The notes beneath the pieces were generated by a model. That model was not told the DNA's origin. It worked only from the letters and a program-made list of their open reading frames with translations, and did no database searches. 64,000 nucleotides of DNA from Enterococcus faecalis_A (GTDB taxonomy: Bacteria > Bacillota > Bacilli > Lactobacillales > Enterococcaceae), in contig JBPDWA010000002.1 of NCBI GenBank assembly GCA_051295955.1, positions 62,001-126,000 on the forward strand. The letters run 5' to 3'. A program made the position numbers and the translations under genes. Below, in pieces: positions 32,909 to 41,545 of this stretch. Position 1 is the first letter of the stretch. Each line of letters opens with the position of its first letter.

Positions 32909-33925
32909 ATAAAAAAGCAACTGGGCTATTTGCTGGCACTAATAGGCTGCTTATTGGTAGGAGGAGCTGTTTATGCTGAGGATTCCATTACGCCTCCAGC
33001 AATGACTTATCAAGTAAGCCCCAATTTTTCAGCCTCTCAAGTAGAAGATACCAGCAATTTCTATGATATGTTGCTACACGCAGATCAAACAGAAACTTTT
33101 GGACTGACTATTCAAAATTTATCTGAAAAAGAACAGACCTTTAAAATTGGCGTTAATACAGCAACGACTAATAGAAATGGAATTGTAGATTATACGCAAG
33201 AAAAGGTAACAGCAGCACCAAAGATGCATGTTTCGATCAAGAATTTGATAAAAGCTGACACTTATAAGTTAACGATTCATGGAAAAGGATCACAGACTGT
33301 TCACTTTAAATTAGAAATGCCTTCAGAGCCCTTTGCGGGAATTTTATTGGGCGGAATTACCGTTCAATCCTTAACGTCTTCAGTTGATGCTAAAGGGATT
33401 AAAAATACTTTTATGCAAACAATTGCTGTACGGCTTCGAGAAAATCAACAGACAGTTGCTGCAAGATTAACGGCAGACAAAGCTACGATAGGACAGGAAA
33501 ATAAGCATAATTACGTCACTATGTGGCTTGAAAATCCTCAGCCTAAATTGATGACACAGCTTCAAGGTGAATTTTCCATCACAAAAAAAGGAACAACACA
33601 TCCAATCATTCATGAAAAAAAGAAGAATTTGAGTTTTGCTCCTAATAGCCGTTTCCAGTTGCCTTTAGAATTGAAAACGCAATTTGAGCCGGGGCAATAT
33701 GTCTATACTATTCATTTGAAAAATCAGGAAGGCCAGTGGACATTTGCTAAGGAATTTGTGATAAAAAATGCACAAGCTAAAAAATACAACGCAAATTCAG
33801 TCGATCAACGCTCAAACAAAAAGCGCAATTGGTGGATTTATCTCTTGATAATCGGATTAATCGTTTTGCTGTGCAGTCTCTCTTATTTTTGGGGGAAAAA
33901 GAAGGTCAACAATAAGCAGGAATAA
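32909..33925 (+). CDS. DUF916/DUF3324 WxL-interacting protein, apparent ATA start
   Basis: The standard partner of WxL proteins: signal peptide, DUF916 peptidoglycan-binding domain (MTYQVSPNFSASQVEDTSNF onward), DUF3324 host-binding domain (GIKNTFMQTIAVRLRENQQT region), and a C-terminal TM helix (WIYLLIIGLIVLLCSLSYFW) with a KKK tail. The only ATG/GTG/TTG early in frame is TTG 32930, which gives a signal peptide without basic residues. Eight nt after AGAGG (32896-32900) the frame reads ATA AAA AAG CAA CTG, giving a normal (M)KKQLGYLLALIGC signal. I therefore place the start at ATA 32909; a mutated ATG is likely. Confidence 0.8.
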   Translation: MKKQLGYLLALIGCLLVGGAVYAEDSITPPAMTYQVSPNFSASQVEDTSNFYDMLLHADQTETFGLTIQNLSEKEQTFKIGVNTATTNRNGIVDYTQEKVTAAPKMHVSIKNLIKADTYKLTIHGKGSQTVHFKLEMPSEPFAGILLGGITVQSLTSSVDAKGIKNTFMQTIAVRLRENQQTVAARLTADKATIGQENKHNYVTMWLENPQPKLMTQLQGEFSITKKGTTHPIIHEKKKNLSFAPNSRFQLPLELKTQFEPGQYVYTIHLKNQEGQWTFAKEFVIKNAQAKKYNANSVDQRSNKKRNWWIYLLIIGLIVLLCSLSYFWGKKKVNNKQE

Positions 33926-34004
33926 CAGTAAGAAGCCGATCTGTTTTTAGGGGAAGAAAGTCAGGTCATTTTAACTGTTAGAATAAATGAAGGATGAAAA
34001 TGGG

Positions 34005-34045
34005 AAAAAACATGAAACAAGCGTTATGTTTAAGCTTGTTTCATG
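34005..34045 (-). terminator. terminator of the CBS-domain gene
   Basis: CATGAAACAAGC (34011-34022) pairs perfectly with GCTTGTTTCATG (34034-34045). The A6 run at 34005-34010 becomes a U tract for minus-strand transcripts. Confidence 0.85.
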
Positions 34046-34060
34046 TTTACTTCCATTTAA

Positions 34061-34705
34061 TTATTGCTCAGAATCTTGTAACTTTTCGATTTCGACTACC
34101 TTGAAATTTTTGCGCTCCAAGCTGTCAACAATTGTTTGACAGGTTGTTTCACTAGTGTGGGAAGGCAAGGTGATCAAAGTTCGTCTTACAAATTCATCTT
34201 TAGTAATATCTAAAGTAATGCAGCTAGCAATACTGCTATACTTGGAAATAATTTTCGTTATTGCAGCTAAGTCTCCTTGTTTGCCGGTTGATGCGATAGT
34301 CAACACGTAGCTGCCTTGTTGAATGCTCCAAGACTGAGCTAAGATATTCAAAAGAGTGCTGTGCGTTAAAATTCCATAAAAATGTTTGTTTTCATCTAAA
34401 ACAGCAATGTAAGGTAATTCTTTAATGGTGAAAAAGACTTTGAAAAATGAAGTATTTACAAAAATAAATTTCGTGGCATTTTTCAGTAAAAAAGTTACAG
34501 GTAGCTTCATATCACCACCACTTGCTTTATGGCGATAAATGTGCATTTTATAAATATTACCTCTGAAAATTTGGCCGGATTCATCTAAAATTGGCACACA
34601 GCGATAACCGGATTCTTCCAAAATAGCCAAAGCTTCTTCCAAGGTACATGATTCATTTACGGTTGTAAGATCTTTCTTTTTGATGACAACGGATTTTAAT
34701 AACAT
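34061..34705 (-). CDS. CBS-pair protein with ACT-like C-terminus (possible c-di-AMP-binding CbpA type)
   Basis: About 214 residues. Two CBS motifs cover residues 1-130 (ESCTLEEALAILEESGYRCV, then IAVLDENKHFYGILTHSTLL). The C-terminal ~80 residues look like an ACT fold (SYVLTIASTGKQGDLAAITK). Listeria CbpA and streptococcal homologues with this CBS-ACT layout bind cyclic di-AMP; a sensory role here is inferred. The ATG at 34705 is chosen because AGGAGG lies 5-6 nt upstream. It is divergent from rpmG. Confidence 0.75.
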   Translation of the reverse strand: MLLKSVVIKKKDLTTVNESCTLEEALAILEESGYRCVPILDESGQIFRGNIYKMHIYRHKASGGDMKLPVTFLLKNATKFIFVNTSFFKVFFTIKELPYIAVLDENKHFYGILTHSTLLNILAQSWSIQQGSYVLTIASTGKQGDLAAITKIISKYSSIASCITLDITKDEFVRRTLITLPSHTSETTCQTIVDSLERKNFKVVEIEKLQDSEQ

Positions 34706-34785
34706 AAAAAACCTCCTGCAGGTCATTTTTAGTATATTTATAATACCATAACTTAAATAAAAACAGTACTGGTTTTATTCCTTCA

Positions 34786-34814
34786 TTGACAACAACTATG
34801 AATAATGGTAATGT
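34786..34814 (+). promoter_or_regulatory. promoter of rpmG-secE
   Basis: TTGACA (34786-34791), 17-nt spacer, TAATGT (34809-34814), 36 nt upstream of rpmG. Confidence 0.75.
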
Positions 34815-34850
34815 TAGTAAGTGAATTTGTGAATAGAGGAGGACAAGAAC

Positions 34851-35003
34851 ATGGCAACAAAAAAAGCAGCTCTTGCTTGTTCCGTTTGTGGCTCTCGTAA
34901 CTATTCGAAATCTGTTAGTGAAGGTAAACGTGGCGAACGATTAGAAGTTAAGAAGTTTTGTAAATACTGTCAAAAACACACGTTACATAAAGAAACGAAA
35001 TAG
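34851..35003 (+). CDS. rpmG: 50S ribosomal protein L33
   Basis: A 50-residue protein with two zinc knuckles, ALACSVCGSRNY and KKFCKYCQKHTLHKETK, so this is a Zn-binding (C+) L33. AGGAGG lies 8 nt before the ATG. It is followed by secE after 18 nt, the usual rpmG-secE-nusG order of Firmicutes. Confidence 0.95.
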   Translation: MATKKAALACSVCGSRNYSKSVSEGKRGERLEVKKFCKYCQKHTLHKETK

Positions 35004-35021
35004 TTAGAGGAGGGAATAGGT

Positions 35022-35192
35022 ATGAAATTTTTCCGCAATGTCGCTGATGAGATGAAGAAAGTCACTTGGCCGACAAAAAAACAATTACGCAAAGACACAT
35101 TAATTGTTATCGAAACCTCAGTTTTATTTGCGGTGTTATTCTTTATCATGGATACAGTGATCCAGACTGTGTTCAATTGGATTTTGAACTAA
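35022..35192 (+). CDS. secE: preprotein translocase subunit SecE
   Basis: A 56-residue single-TM SecE: MKFFRNVADEMKKVTWPTKK amphipathic segment, then the TM helix (SVLFAVLFFIMDTVIQTVF). It stabilises SecY. GGAGG upstream; cotranscribed with rpmG. Confidence 0.95.
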   Translation: MKFFRNVADEMKKVTWPTKKQLRKDTLIVIETSVLFAVLFFIMDTVIQTVFNWILN

Positions 35193-35219
35193 TTCAAGCT
35201 GGTAATCTACAGGCAGCAG

Positions 35220-35228
35220 TGCTATAAT
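35220..35228 (+). promoter_or_regulatory. extended -10 promoter for nusG
   Basis: TGCTATAAT is a perfect extended -10 element. No good -35 is visible. It lies ~100 nt before nusG and just ahead of a terminator hairpin. Confidence 0.55.
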
Positions 35229-35239
35229 AGGTTGTAGAG

Positions 35240-35268
35240 AAAAACCTTCAGGAAACTGAGGTTTTTTT
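35240..35268 (+). terminator. secE terminator / nusG leader attenuator
   Basis: AAAAACCTTCAG - GAAA - CTGAGGTTTTT with a GNRA-type tetraloop and T run. Because it follows the extended -10 at 35220-35228, it could act both as the rpmG-secE terminator and as a leader attenuator of nusG. Confidence 0.8.
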
Positions 35269-35331
35269 ATTTTCGTAAATTTTTGCACTGTTGTAAAGTC
35301 ATAGTAAAAAATTAAAGGAGCCTTTGATAGA

Positions 35332-35874
35332 ATGGAAACTTTTGAAAAAAATTGGTATGTACTCCATACTTACTCTGGTTATGAAAACAAAGTGAAAGCC
35401 AATATTGAGTCTCGTGCGCAAAGTATGGGCATGGGAGATTACATCTTTCGTGTAGTAGTTCCGGAAGAAACTGAAACAGAAGTGAAAAACGGTAAAACCA
35501 AAGAAATCGTTCACAAAACATTTCCTGGCTATGTTTTAGTAGAAATGACGATGACGGATGATTCTTGGTACGTGGTCCGTAACACGCCTGGTGTTACAGG
35601 CTTTGTTGGTTCTCACGGTGCCGGCAGCAAACCTGCACCATTATTAAAAGAAGAAATCAATCAAATCTTGCGTTCCATCGGTATGAGTACACGCCAATCA
35701 GCTTTAGAAGTTGCTATCGGCGATACCGTTCAAATCGTCGAAGGAGCCTTCTCAGGTCTTGAAGGAGAAGTCGTGGAAGTCGACGAAGAAAAACAAAAAT
35801 TAAAAGTAAACATTAATATCTTTGGTCGTGAAACAAGCACAGAATTAGATTTTGAACAAGTTGACACTATCTAG
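35332..35874 (+). CDS. nusG: transcription termination/antitermination factor NusG
   Basis: A 180-residue NusG. NGN domain from KNWYVLHTYSGYENKVKANI to about residue 115, then the KOW motif (GDTVQIVEGAFSGLEGEVVE). It binds RNA polymerase and modulates pausing. AAAGGAG upstream of ATG. In many Firmicutes rplK follows directly; here ~13.8 kb of other genes separate them. Confidence 0.96.
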   Translation: METFEKNWYVLHTYSGYENKVKANIESRAQSMGMGDYIFRVVVPEETETEVKNGKTKEIVHKTFPGYVLVEMTMTDDSWYVVRNTPGVTGFVGSHGAGSKPAPLLKEEINQILRSIGMSTRQSALEVAIGDTVQIVEGAFSGLEGEVVEVDEEKQKLKVNINIFGRETSTELDFEQVDTI

Positions 35875-36257
35875 AAAATGGTATGTTCCAACCCTTCCAA
35901 CTGGCATTTAGTTTCTACAGCAACAGCCCATCAGGCTATAGTTGTTTATTTGACAGTAACTGATAGCTGTGAAGGAACAAACAAGATTAATAGAGTAGCG
36001 TTACTTTCTGTGGAATTTTGCGCTGCTGGGTATTTCCATAATGGCTGAGAGCTAGGAAAGACGATTTGGCCCTAGTCTAGGTGTTATCAATAAAGCTGGA
36101 GTTTCTATTAATCAGCCTGCAATTTTTATAGCAGCGAATAGCTGTTGTGTTCAATTCAGTAATGGCAGCTGATTTTTATAAGCTTTGGCTTATTTTGTTT
36201 AAAAATAAGAAACACCTACTTATGAAAAATTATGCTGCTATCGGAAAGGAGTAAGTG
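35875..36257. other. gap after nusG, no recognised gene
   Basis: I see no CDS and no clear terminator. A TTGACA at about 35947 lacks a convincing -10. The segment probably contains the promoter of the LacI-type regulator. Confidence 0.4.
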
Positions 36258-37274
36258 ATGAAAGTTCGGATGAAAGATATCGCTAAGCTAGCCAATGTTT
36301 CTGAAGCAGCGGTCTCCCTTGTGCTAAACGATAAGCCGTCGCGTATTTCAGAAAAAAAGAAAAAAGAAATCAAAAAGATTGCTGCAGAGCTTAATTATAT
36401 ACCTAATATGGCGGCTCAAAGTTTAGCCAAAAAAGCGTCTCAAACCATTGGTATTGTCATTCCAGACATAGAGAACCCTTTTTTCGCCAAGTTGTGCAAG
36501 CAATTAGAGGCACAATTTAGAACAAGCGGATATTTGACAATTATTTTGAATACAAACGACAATTTTACAATTGAAAAAAATTTAGTCCAAATGCTGTTAA
36601 ATCGAGGCGTAGACGGGCTGATTATCGCTTTGTCTAATGAATCCTTTTCTTTACCAGATCAACAAGCAGAGTTTTTAGAAGCAATTGATCGGCCTTTTGT
36701 GCTAGTCGATCGAAATGTTCCTATGCAAGCAGTGAATCAAGTTTATTTTGATCATCAGATCGGTGGTAAACTGGCGACAGAATGTTTATTGGCAGCTGGT
36801 CATCGCCACATTGCTTTGATGACAGGTGCGCTACCACTTCCGGGTACTTTGGCTAAAATTAGGGGCTACCAACAAGCAATGTCTGCTTATAAATTACCAA
36901 TTGCAGAGAATTATTTAATCGAGACTGGCTATCGCTTTAACGATGGCTTAGTTCAAACATCTAAATTATTGGCATTAAAAGAACTGACAGCAGTTATTGC
37001 TGCAAATGACATGGTAGCTTTTGGCGTGATGAAGGAATTAAAAAAAGTTGGTTATCAAATACCGCAAACGATTTCTCTAGTGGGTTATGATCATTTGGAA
37101 ATAGCGGAGGTTTTAGATATCACTTTAACGACAGTTGAACAAAACACGCCACAGCTAGCATCTGAAGCAGTAACATTACTAAAAAAACTATTAGCACAAC
37201 CCTTAAGCGCTCCGCAAACCATTGTTCTAACACCAACCTTATTTATGGGACAGAGCATAAAAAAATTAAACTAA
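36258..37274 (+). CDS. LacI-family regulator of the nucleoside/ribose genes
   Basis: A 338-residue repressor: HTH (MKDIAKLANVSEAAVSLVLN), the hinge helix region near residues 50-60 (YIPNMAAQSLA), then a periplasmic-binding-protein-like effector domain (IGIVIPDIENPFFAKL). ATG 36258 is preferred (AAGGAG 7 nt upstream) over GTG 36255. Two identical TTAAGCGCTTAA palindromes flank the region between it and the nucleoside hydrolase, typical LacI-type operators. The likely effector is ribose or a nucleoside. Confidence 0.87.
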   Translation: MKVRMKDIAKLANVSEAAVSLVLNDKPSRISEKKKKEIKKIAAELNYIPNMAAQSLAKKASQTIGIVIPDIENPFFAKLCKQLEAQFRTSGYLTIILNTNDNFTIEKNLVQMLLNRGVDGLIIALSNESFSLPDQQAEFLEAIDRPFVLVDRNVPMQAVNQVYFDHQIGGKLATECLLAAGHRHIALMTGALPLPGTLAKIRGYQQAMSAYKLPIAENYLIETGYRFNDGLVQTSKLLALKELTAVIAANDMVAFGVMKELKKVGYQIPQTISLVGYDHLEIAEVLDITLTTVEQNTPQLASEAVTLLKKLLAQPLSAPQTIVLTPTLFMGQSIKKLN

Positions 37275-37277
37275 TCA

Positions 37278-37306
37278 TTGACGTACTTTTGATAAAGCGT
37301 TATCAT
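37278..37306 (+). promoter_or_regulatory. promoter of the nucleoside operon with cre-like dyad
   Basis: TTGACG (37278-37283), 17 nt, TATCAT (37301-37306). TGATAAAGCGTTATCA at 37290-37305 is a dyad within the promoter that resembles a catabolite-responsive or LacI-type site. Confidence 0.65.
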
Positions 37307-37320
37307 GAAGGCACATCAGA

Positions 37321-37332
37321 TTAAGCGCTTAA
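37321..37332. promoter_or_regulatory. operator 1, TTAAGCGCTTAA
   Basis: Perfect 12-bp palindrome with the central CG step typical of LacI-family operators, just downstream of the predicted start. Confidence 0.75.
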
Positions 37333-37600
37333 CTAAAATAGTTATGAGAACAGAAGTCCTGAGTTTAAGTTCTAAAGGTCACCTTTTAACTAACCATTTA
37401 CATAACTTAGTTAAAGTATAAAGCGATGCGTGCTCCATTATGTGGATATTTAGTGGCAGTATAGCTGGACAAGCTATTCTAAGGGAATACAGCAATGTGT
37501 TTCTGTCGGGGTCTAATGCGTTTGTGGCTGAGCTAATTTATTCGACAATTAGGATGTCTGTGTGCTTCTGTTCCAGCATCATTTTTTTATTGATAAAAGA

Positions 37601-37612
37601 TTAAGCGCTTAA
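37601..37612. promoter_or_regulatory. operator 2, TTAAGCGCTTAA
   Basis: Identical palindrome 280 bp downstream of operator 1, directly before the RBS of the nucleoside hydrolase gene. The context GATTAAGCGCTTAAC is shared by both sites. The 358-nt gap between regulator and hydrolase contains no gene. Confidence 0.75.
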
Positions 37613-37632
37613 CCTAAAAGGGAGGAATTATT

Positions 37633-38553
37633 ATGATAAAAGCGAAACGTCCAATTATTATCGACACTGATCCTGGCATTGATGATGCAGTTGCTTTAGC
37701 AATTGCACTGAATCACCCGGACTTAGCTGTCTTGTTGTTATCAACGGTAGCCGGAAATGTAAGCGTAGACAAAACGACTCTGAACGCCTTGAAACTCATT
37801 ACGTTTTTTGATAAGAAAGTGCCAGTTGCTAAAGGCTGCAGTGCTCCGCTGTTAAATGAATTAGAAACTTCGGCTGATATTCACGGTGAAAGCGGAATGG
37901 ATGGTTATGAGTTTCCAGCAGTGGAAACTCAAGTATGTGAACACCATGCAGTTGAAGCCTTGCGCCAAGTAATTCTAGCTCATGAAGAACCGGTGACTTT
38001 AGTGCCGATTGCGGCTTTAACTAATATTGCACTGCTTTTCAAGATGTATCCTGAAACAAAAGCGAATATTAAAGAAATTGTGATGATGGGTGGCTCAATG
38101 GGGCGCGGCAATACAACTACCAGTGCTGAATTCAATATTTATGTCGATCCTCATGCAGCTGAAATTGTTTTTCAAGCTGGTGTTCCTTTAACAATGATCG
38201 GTTTAGACGTTACTAACAAAGCGCTATTAACTCAAACAGAAACAGAAAAAATTAAAGGACTTGGCAAAGCCGGCGCCATGTTTTATGCCTTATTCCAACA
38301 TTATCGAGGTGGAAGTCTCCAAACTGGTTTAAAAATGCACGATGTTTGTGCTATTGCTTATTTAACTAACCCGGAATTATTTACCACGCAAGCAACCTTT
38401 GTTGAAGTGGCTCTAGCAGGACCGGCTGTAGGAGCTACAGTAGCAGATTTAAAAATGAAGTACCATCAAAAGTCGAATGTTCGAGTCTGTGTAGATATTG
38501 ATGTAGCTGCATTTCAAGAGTGGGTCGTGACCAACTTAGCGCAGATCAAATAG
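37633..38553 (+). CDS. inosine-uridine-preferring nucleoside hydrolase (Rih type)
   Basis: A 306-residue hydrolase that splits ribonucleosides into base and ribose. IIIDTDPGIDDAVALAIAL is the calcium-binding Asp cluster; VMMGGSMGRGN and AEFNIYVDPHAAEIV are conserved active-site regions, and MHDVCAIAYL supplies the late His-Asp pair. AGGGAGG precedes ATG. The permease gene follows after 15 nt, and a ribokinase further on can phosphorylate the released ribose. Confidence 0.92.
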   Translation: MIKAKRPIIIDTDPGIDDAVALAIALNHPDLAVLLLSTVAGNVSVDKTTLNALKLITFFDKKVPVAKGCSAPLLNELETSADIHGESGMDGYEFPAVETQVCEHHAVEALRQVILAHEEPVTLVPIAALTNIALLFKMYPETKANIKEIVMMGGSMGRGNTTTSAEFNIYVDPHAAEIVFQAGVPLTMIGLDVTNKALLTQTETEKIKGLGKAGAMFYALFQHYRGGSLQTGLKMHDVCAIAYLTNPELFTTQATFVEVALAGPAVGATVADLKMKYHQKSNVRVCVDIDVAAFQEWVVTNLAQIK

Positions 38554-38568
38554 AAAAGGAGCTTTGCT

Positions 38569-39942
38569 ATGATTGAGTCTTTGGTAGTATTAGTGGTGTT
38601 GATTGTTGTGGCTTATTTAATTATTAAAAATTATCATCCGGCTTTAAGTTTGATTACTGGCGCATTAGTGCTTTTGTTGTGTGCCGTTTTGTTGGGGCAT
38701 CCTCTTTACCCAGCTGGTGAAGGGACGGGCTTAGCGTTTTTTGATATTTTTTTAAAATTTAAAGATACGATTATTACTCAAGTCGGTTCTGCAGGAATTG
38801 TGATTATGATTTTATTTGGTTATTCAGGATATATGAATGTCATTGGAGCAAATCAAGTAGCGGTGAACAGTTTAGTTAAGCCATTAAAAAAAATTAAGTC
38901 CAAGGCTTTATTTGTTCCGCTAGTCTTTTTAATTGGTAATTTGATGTCTTTGGTGGTTCCTAGTGCTTCTAGTTTAGCTATTATTTTGATGGCTATTTTG
39001 TATCCAATGTTGGCCGGCATGGGTATTTCTTCCTTAACCGCAGCCGGTGTTATTGCAATGACAGCGACAATTATGCCTACACCTCTTGGTGCAGATAACG
39101 TGATTGCTGCTCAAACGTTGCATTATGATTTGTTGGATTATGTAGCTTGGAATGCAAAAATCTCGCTTCCTACGTTATTGATTATGGCTATTGTTCATTA
39201 TTTTTGGCAAAAATATTGTGATAAAAAAGAAGGAGCAGCAGCTTTCATTGAATTAACAGCAACAGAGTTAACAAAGCAAAAAGAAATAGTAGTGCCTAAA
39301 ATATACGGAGTGTTGCCCTTATTACCGTTGATTTTAATATTAATTGTGGGCATCACTGGCATGTTTGTTAAAGGGATTAAAATGGATATCTTTGTTTTAA
39401 CGTTTATCTCTTTCTTTATCGCTGTTATATTTGAAACGATTCACCATAAATCCTACAAAAAAATTCAAGATTCAGCTGTAGAAATGTTTAAAGGAATGGG
39501 GCAAGGATTTAGTCAAGTTGTGATGTTAGTGGTTGGGGGCTCTTTATTTACTACGGCGGTTCAATCATTAGGAATCATTGATTCTATTATGGCTTCAGTG
39601 GAATCCTCAACTTCTGCCGGATTGGTTACAGCATTGATTTTCAGTGGAGCAACGACACTTTTTGGTATTTTAAGCGGCGGTGGTTTAGCTATGTTTTATG
39701 CTGTTATACAGTTGATCCCAGATATTGCTGCCAAAGCAGGGATTGACGGTATCTTAATTTCTTTACCGATGCAAATGATTGCCAATTTAGCTAGAACAAT
39801 TTCTCCTGTGGCGGCAGTGGTTATGATTGTTGCATCTACGATTGGTGTCAGCCCGGTCCGAATATTGAAAAGAACCAGCGCACCGACGATTGTTGGAATT
39901 CTCAGTGTTATTTTGCTGTCTATTTTATTGTTGCCGTATTAA
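38569..39942 (+). CDS. DcuC-family permease, likely nucleoside uptake
   Basis: A 457-residue membrane protein with about 12 TM helices. It resembles the C4-dicarboxylate carrier DcuC family (SLVVPSASSLAIILMAILYP; MTATIMPTPLGADNVIAAQ; ISPVAAVVMIVASTIG). It starts 15 nt after the nucleoside hydrolase and is controlled by the same operators, so import of nucleosides or ribose is more plausible than C4-dicarboxylates. That assignment rests on context only. Confidence 0.8.
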   Translation: MIESLVVLVVLIVVAYLIIKNYHPALSLITGALVLLLCAVLLGHPLYPAGEGTGLAFFDIFLKFKDTIITQVGSAGIVIMILFGYSGYMNVIGANQVAVNSLVKPLKKIKSKALFVPLVFLIGNLMSLVVPSASSLAIILMAILYPMLAGMGISSLTAAGVIAMTATIMPTPLGADNVIAAQTLHYDLLDYVAWNAKISLPTLLIMAIVHYFWQKYCDKKEGAAAFIELTATELTKQKEIVVPKIYGVLPLLPLILILIVGITGMFVKGIKMDIFVLTFISFFIAVIFETIHHKSYKKIQDSAVEMFKGMGQGFSQVVMLVVGGSLFTTAVQSLGIIDSIMASVESSTSAGLVTALIFSGATTLFGILSGGGLAMFYAVIQLIPDIAAKAGIDGILISLPMQMIANLARTISPVAAVVMIVASTIGVSPVRILKRTSAPTIVGILSVILLSILLLPY

Positions 39943-40462
39943 TCACTAGTGAGTTTGTCTTCCCGTCATAGTAGGAACTGGGTAAGTTGGAAATAGCAAA
40001 AGTGACTTCTGAAGATATAAGGCTATTAGCTAATAAATGGCAAATGACAAAGCATCTACAATACAAGCAGGGATTCAGCAATGGACTACTGATAATCCTA
40101 AGGGTTAAGTAGTTCAAGTAGATAGTGGGCAGTGCCAATTATAGAACTAATAAAACACATAGTCGTGGTAGCTGTATTAGAGAAAAAGCGACTGTCTACT
40201 GATCTGATCCATTAAGGTGACTGGTAACATATTCGCAACCTGCAGATCATAGATATGCTTCAAATTATGGAAGGAGTTTCTGCAGCAAAGCAAGCGAGAA
40301 GGGAGTAAGTGCCTCTATACCAATATAAATTTTTCCGATAGAACTATGAGAAATTTACTAAAAAAATGTATTTACGAAAATTTCCGAGTATACTAAAATT
40401 GAACGAGTAGACCTAAGTACTTTTTATTTATATGTGAAGCAAGTCTAGAAAGGAGAGTCCAC
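39943..40462. other. 520-nt gap before rbsK
   Basis: No supported gene. A 42-codon open stretch at about 39985-40110 has no start or RBS. TATACT at 40389-40394 is a likely -10 for rbsK. Confidence 0.4.
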
Positions 40463-41371
40463 ATGAAAAAAGTCATCGTGTTAGGCAGCGTTAATATGGA
40501 TATGGTGATGTTAACTGACCGACTGCCAGAAATTGGAGAGACTCTCTTAGGAGAAACGATTGATTATTATGTTGGCGGGAAAGGTGCCAACCAAGCAGTG
40601 GCAGCAGCACGTTTTGGTGCTGCCACTGCTTTGATCGGCAAAGTTGGAGCTGATATATTTGGTATAAAAGCTTATGACCATCTCAAAAAAGAGCAAATTG
40701 ATATGACGGCTGTGACGAAGGAAAAAACTAGCGCTACTGGCGTTGCTTCAATTTTTAAATTACAGACGGATAATGCTATTGTAGTATTACCAGGAGCGAA
40801 TAGGCTACTGACAGATGGAGGCGCCTTGGTGGCAGACAAAATTAGTAGCGGTGATATCTTTTTGACGCAGCTAGAAATTCCTCTATCTACCGTTTTAGAA
40901 GGGTTGAAAAAAGCTAAAGAAAAAGGGGCAACCACTATTTTGAATCCTGCGCCTTATCATGAAAAAGTACTGGAGTTATTGCCTTACGTGGATTATATTA
41001 CACCTAATGAAACAGAATTTGCAGGCATGACAGGGACCATTTTTGAAACTGGTGCTCAACTTGAAGCGGCGATGCTGACTTGGGCGAGGACCCATCGAAC
41101 TCATTTAATTGTTACTAGAGGAGCGGCAGGGACTTCTTATACGACTGCAAGCGGAGTTGTTACAGTGCCGGCTGAAAAAGTTCAAGTAGTGGATACAACA
41201 GGGGCTGGGGATACGTTTAATGGCATTTTTGCTGCTGCATTGGCTGCTGGGCAAGCATTAGCAACAGCGGTGGCATTAGCTGGTGCTGGAGCCACTTTGT
41301 CTGTGACTAAATTAGGTGCGCAGACAGGGATGCCAACTCAAGCTGAGGTTGCAGGATTACGTCACTTTTGA
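40463..41371 (+). CDS. rbsK: ribokinase
   Basis: PfkB-family sugar kinase, 302 residues, that phosphorylates ribose. MVMLTDRLPEIGETLLGE and YVGGKGANQAVAAARFG are the substrate-binding N-terminal motifs; VVDTTGAGDTFNGIFAAALA is the C-terminal PfkB signature with the catalytic Asp. AAAGGAG precedes ATG. It completes the pathway nucleoside to ribose to ribose-5-phosphate with the upstream hydrolase, though it has its own gap and probably its own promoter. Confidence 0.92.
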   Translation: MKKVIVLGSVNMDMVMLTDRLPEIGETLLGETIDYYVGGKGANQAVAAARFGAATALIGKVGADIFGIKAYDHLKKEQIDMTAVTKEKTSATGVASIFKLQTDNAIVVLPGANRLLTDGGALVADKISSGDIFLTQLEIPLSTVLEGLKKAKEKGATTILNPAPYHEKVLELLPYVDYITPNETEFAGMTGTIFETGAQLEAAMLTWARTHRTHLIVTRGAAGTSYTTASGVVTVPAEKVQVVDTTGAGDTFNGIFAAALAAGQALATAVALAGAGATLSVTKLGAQTGMPTQAEVAGLRHF

Positions 41372-41458
41372 GCGCTATCTGCTAAGGAGTTTTTCACTTT
41401 AAAAAGCAAATAAACACAGCAATTAGTCAGTGAATCCTATTTATTATCAAGCGAAAAG

Positions 41459-41493
41459 TGGTACATGTTCCGTTTTTATCGGTACATGTGCCA
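41459..41493. terminator. hairpin between convergent rbsK and rpiR-type gene, built from two GGTACATGT elements
   Basis: TGGTACATGTTCCG (41459-41472) and CGGTACATGTGCCA (41480-41493) form a 14-bp stem with two mismatches around a T-rich loop. Each half also contains its own near-palindrome, GGTACATGTNCC. It could be a bidirectional terminator or a pair of protein-binding sites. Confidence 0.55.
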
Positions 41494-41545
41494 TTTCTTC
41501 ATTTAATGAGCAATAGCTAATTTTTTTTCGCTATAATGAGAAAAA

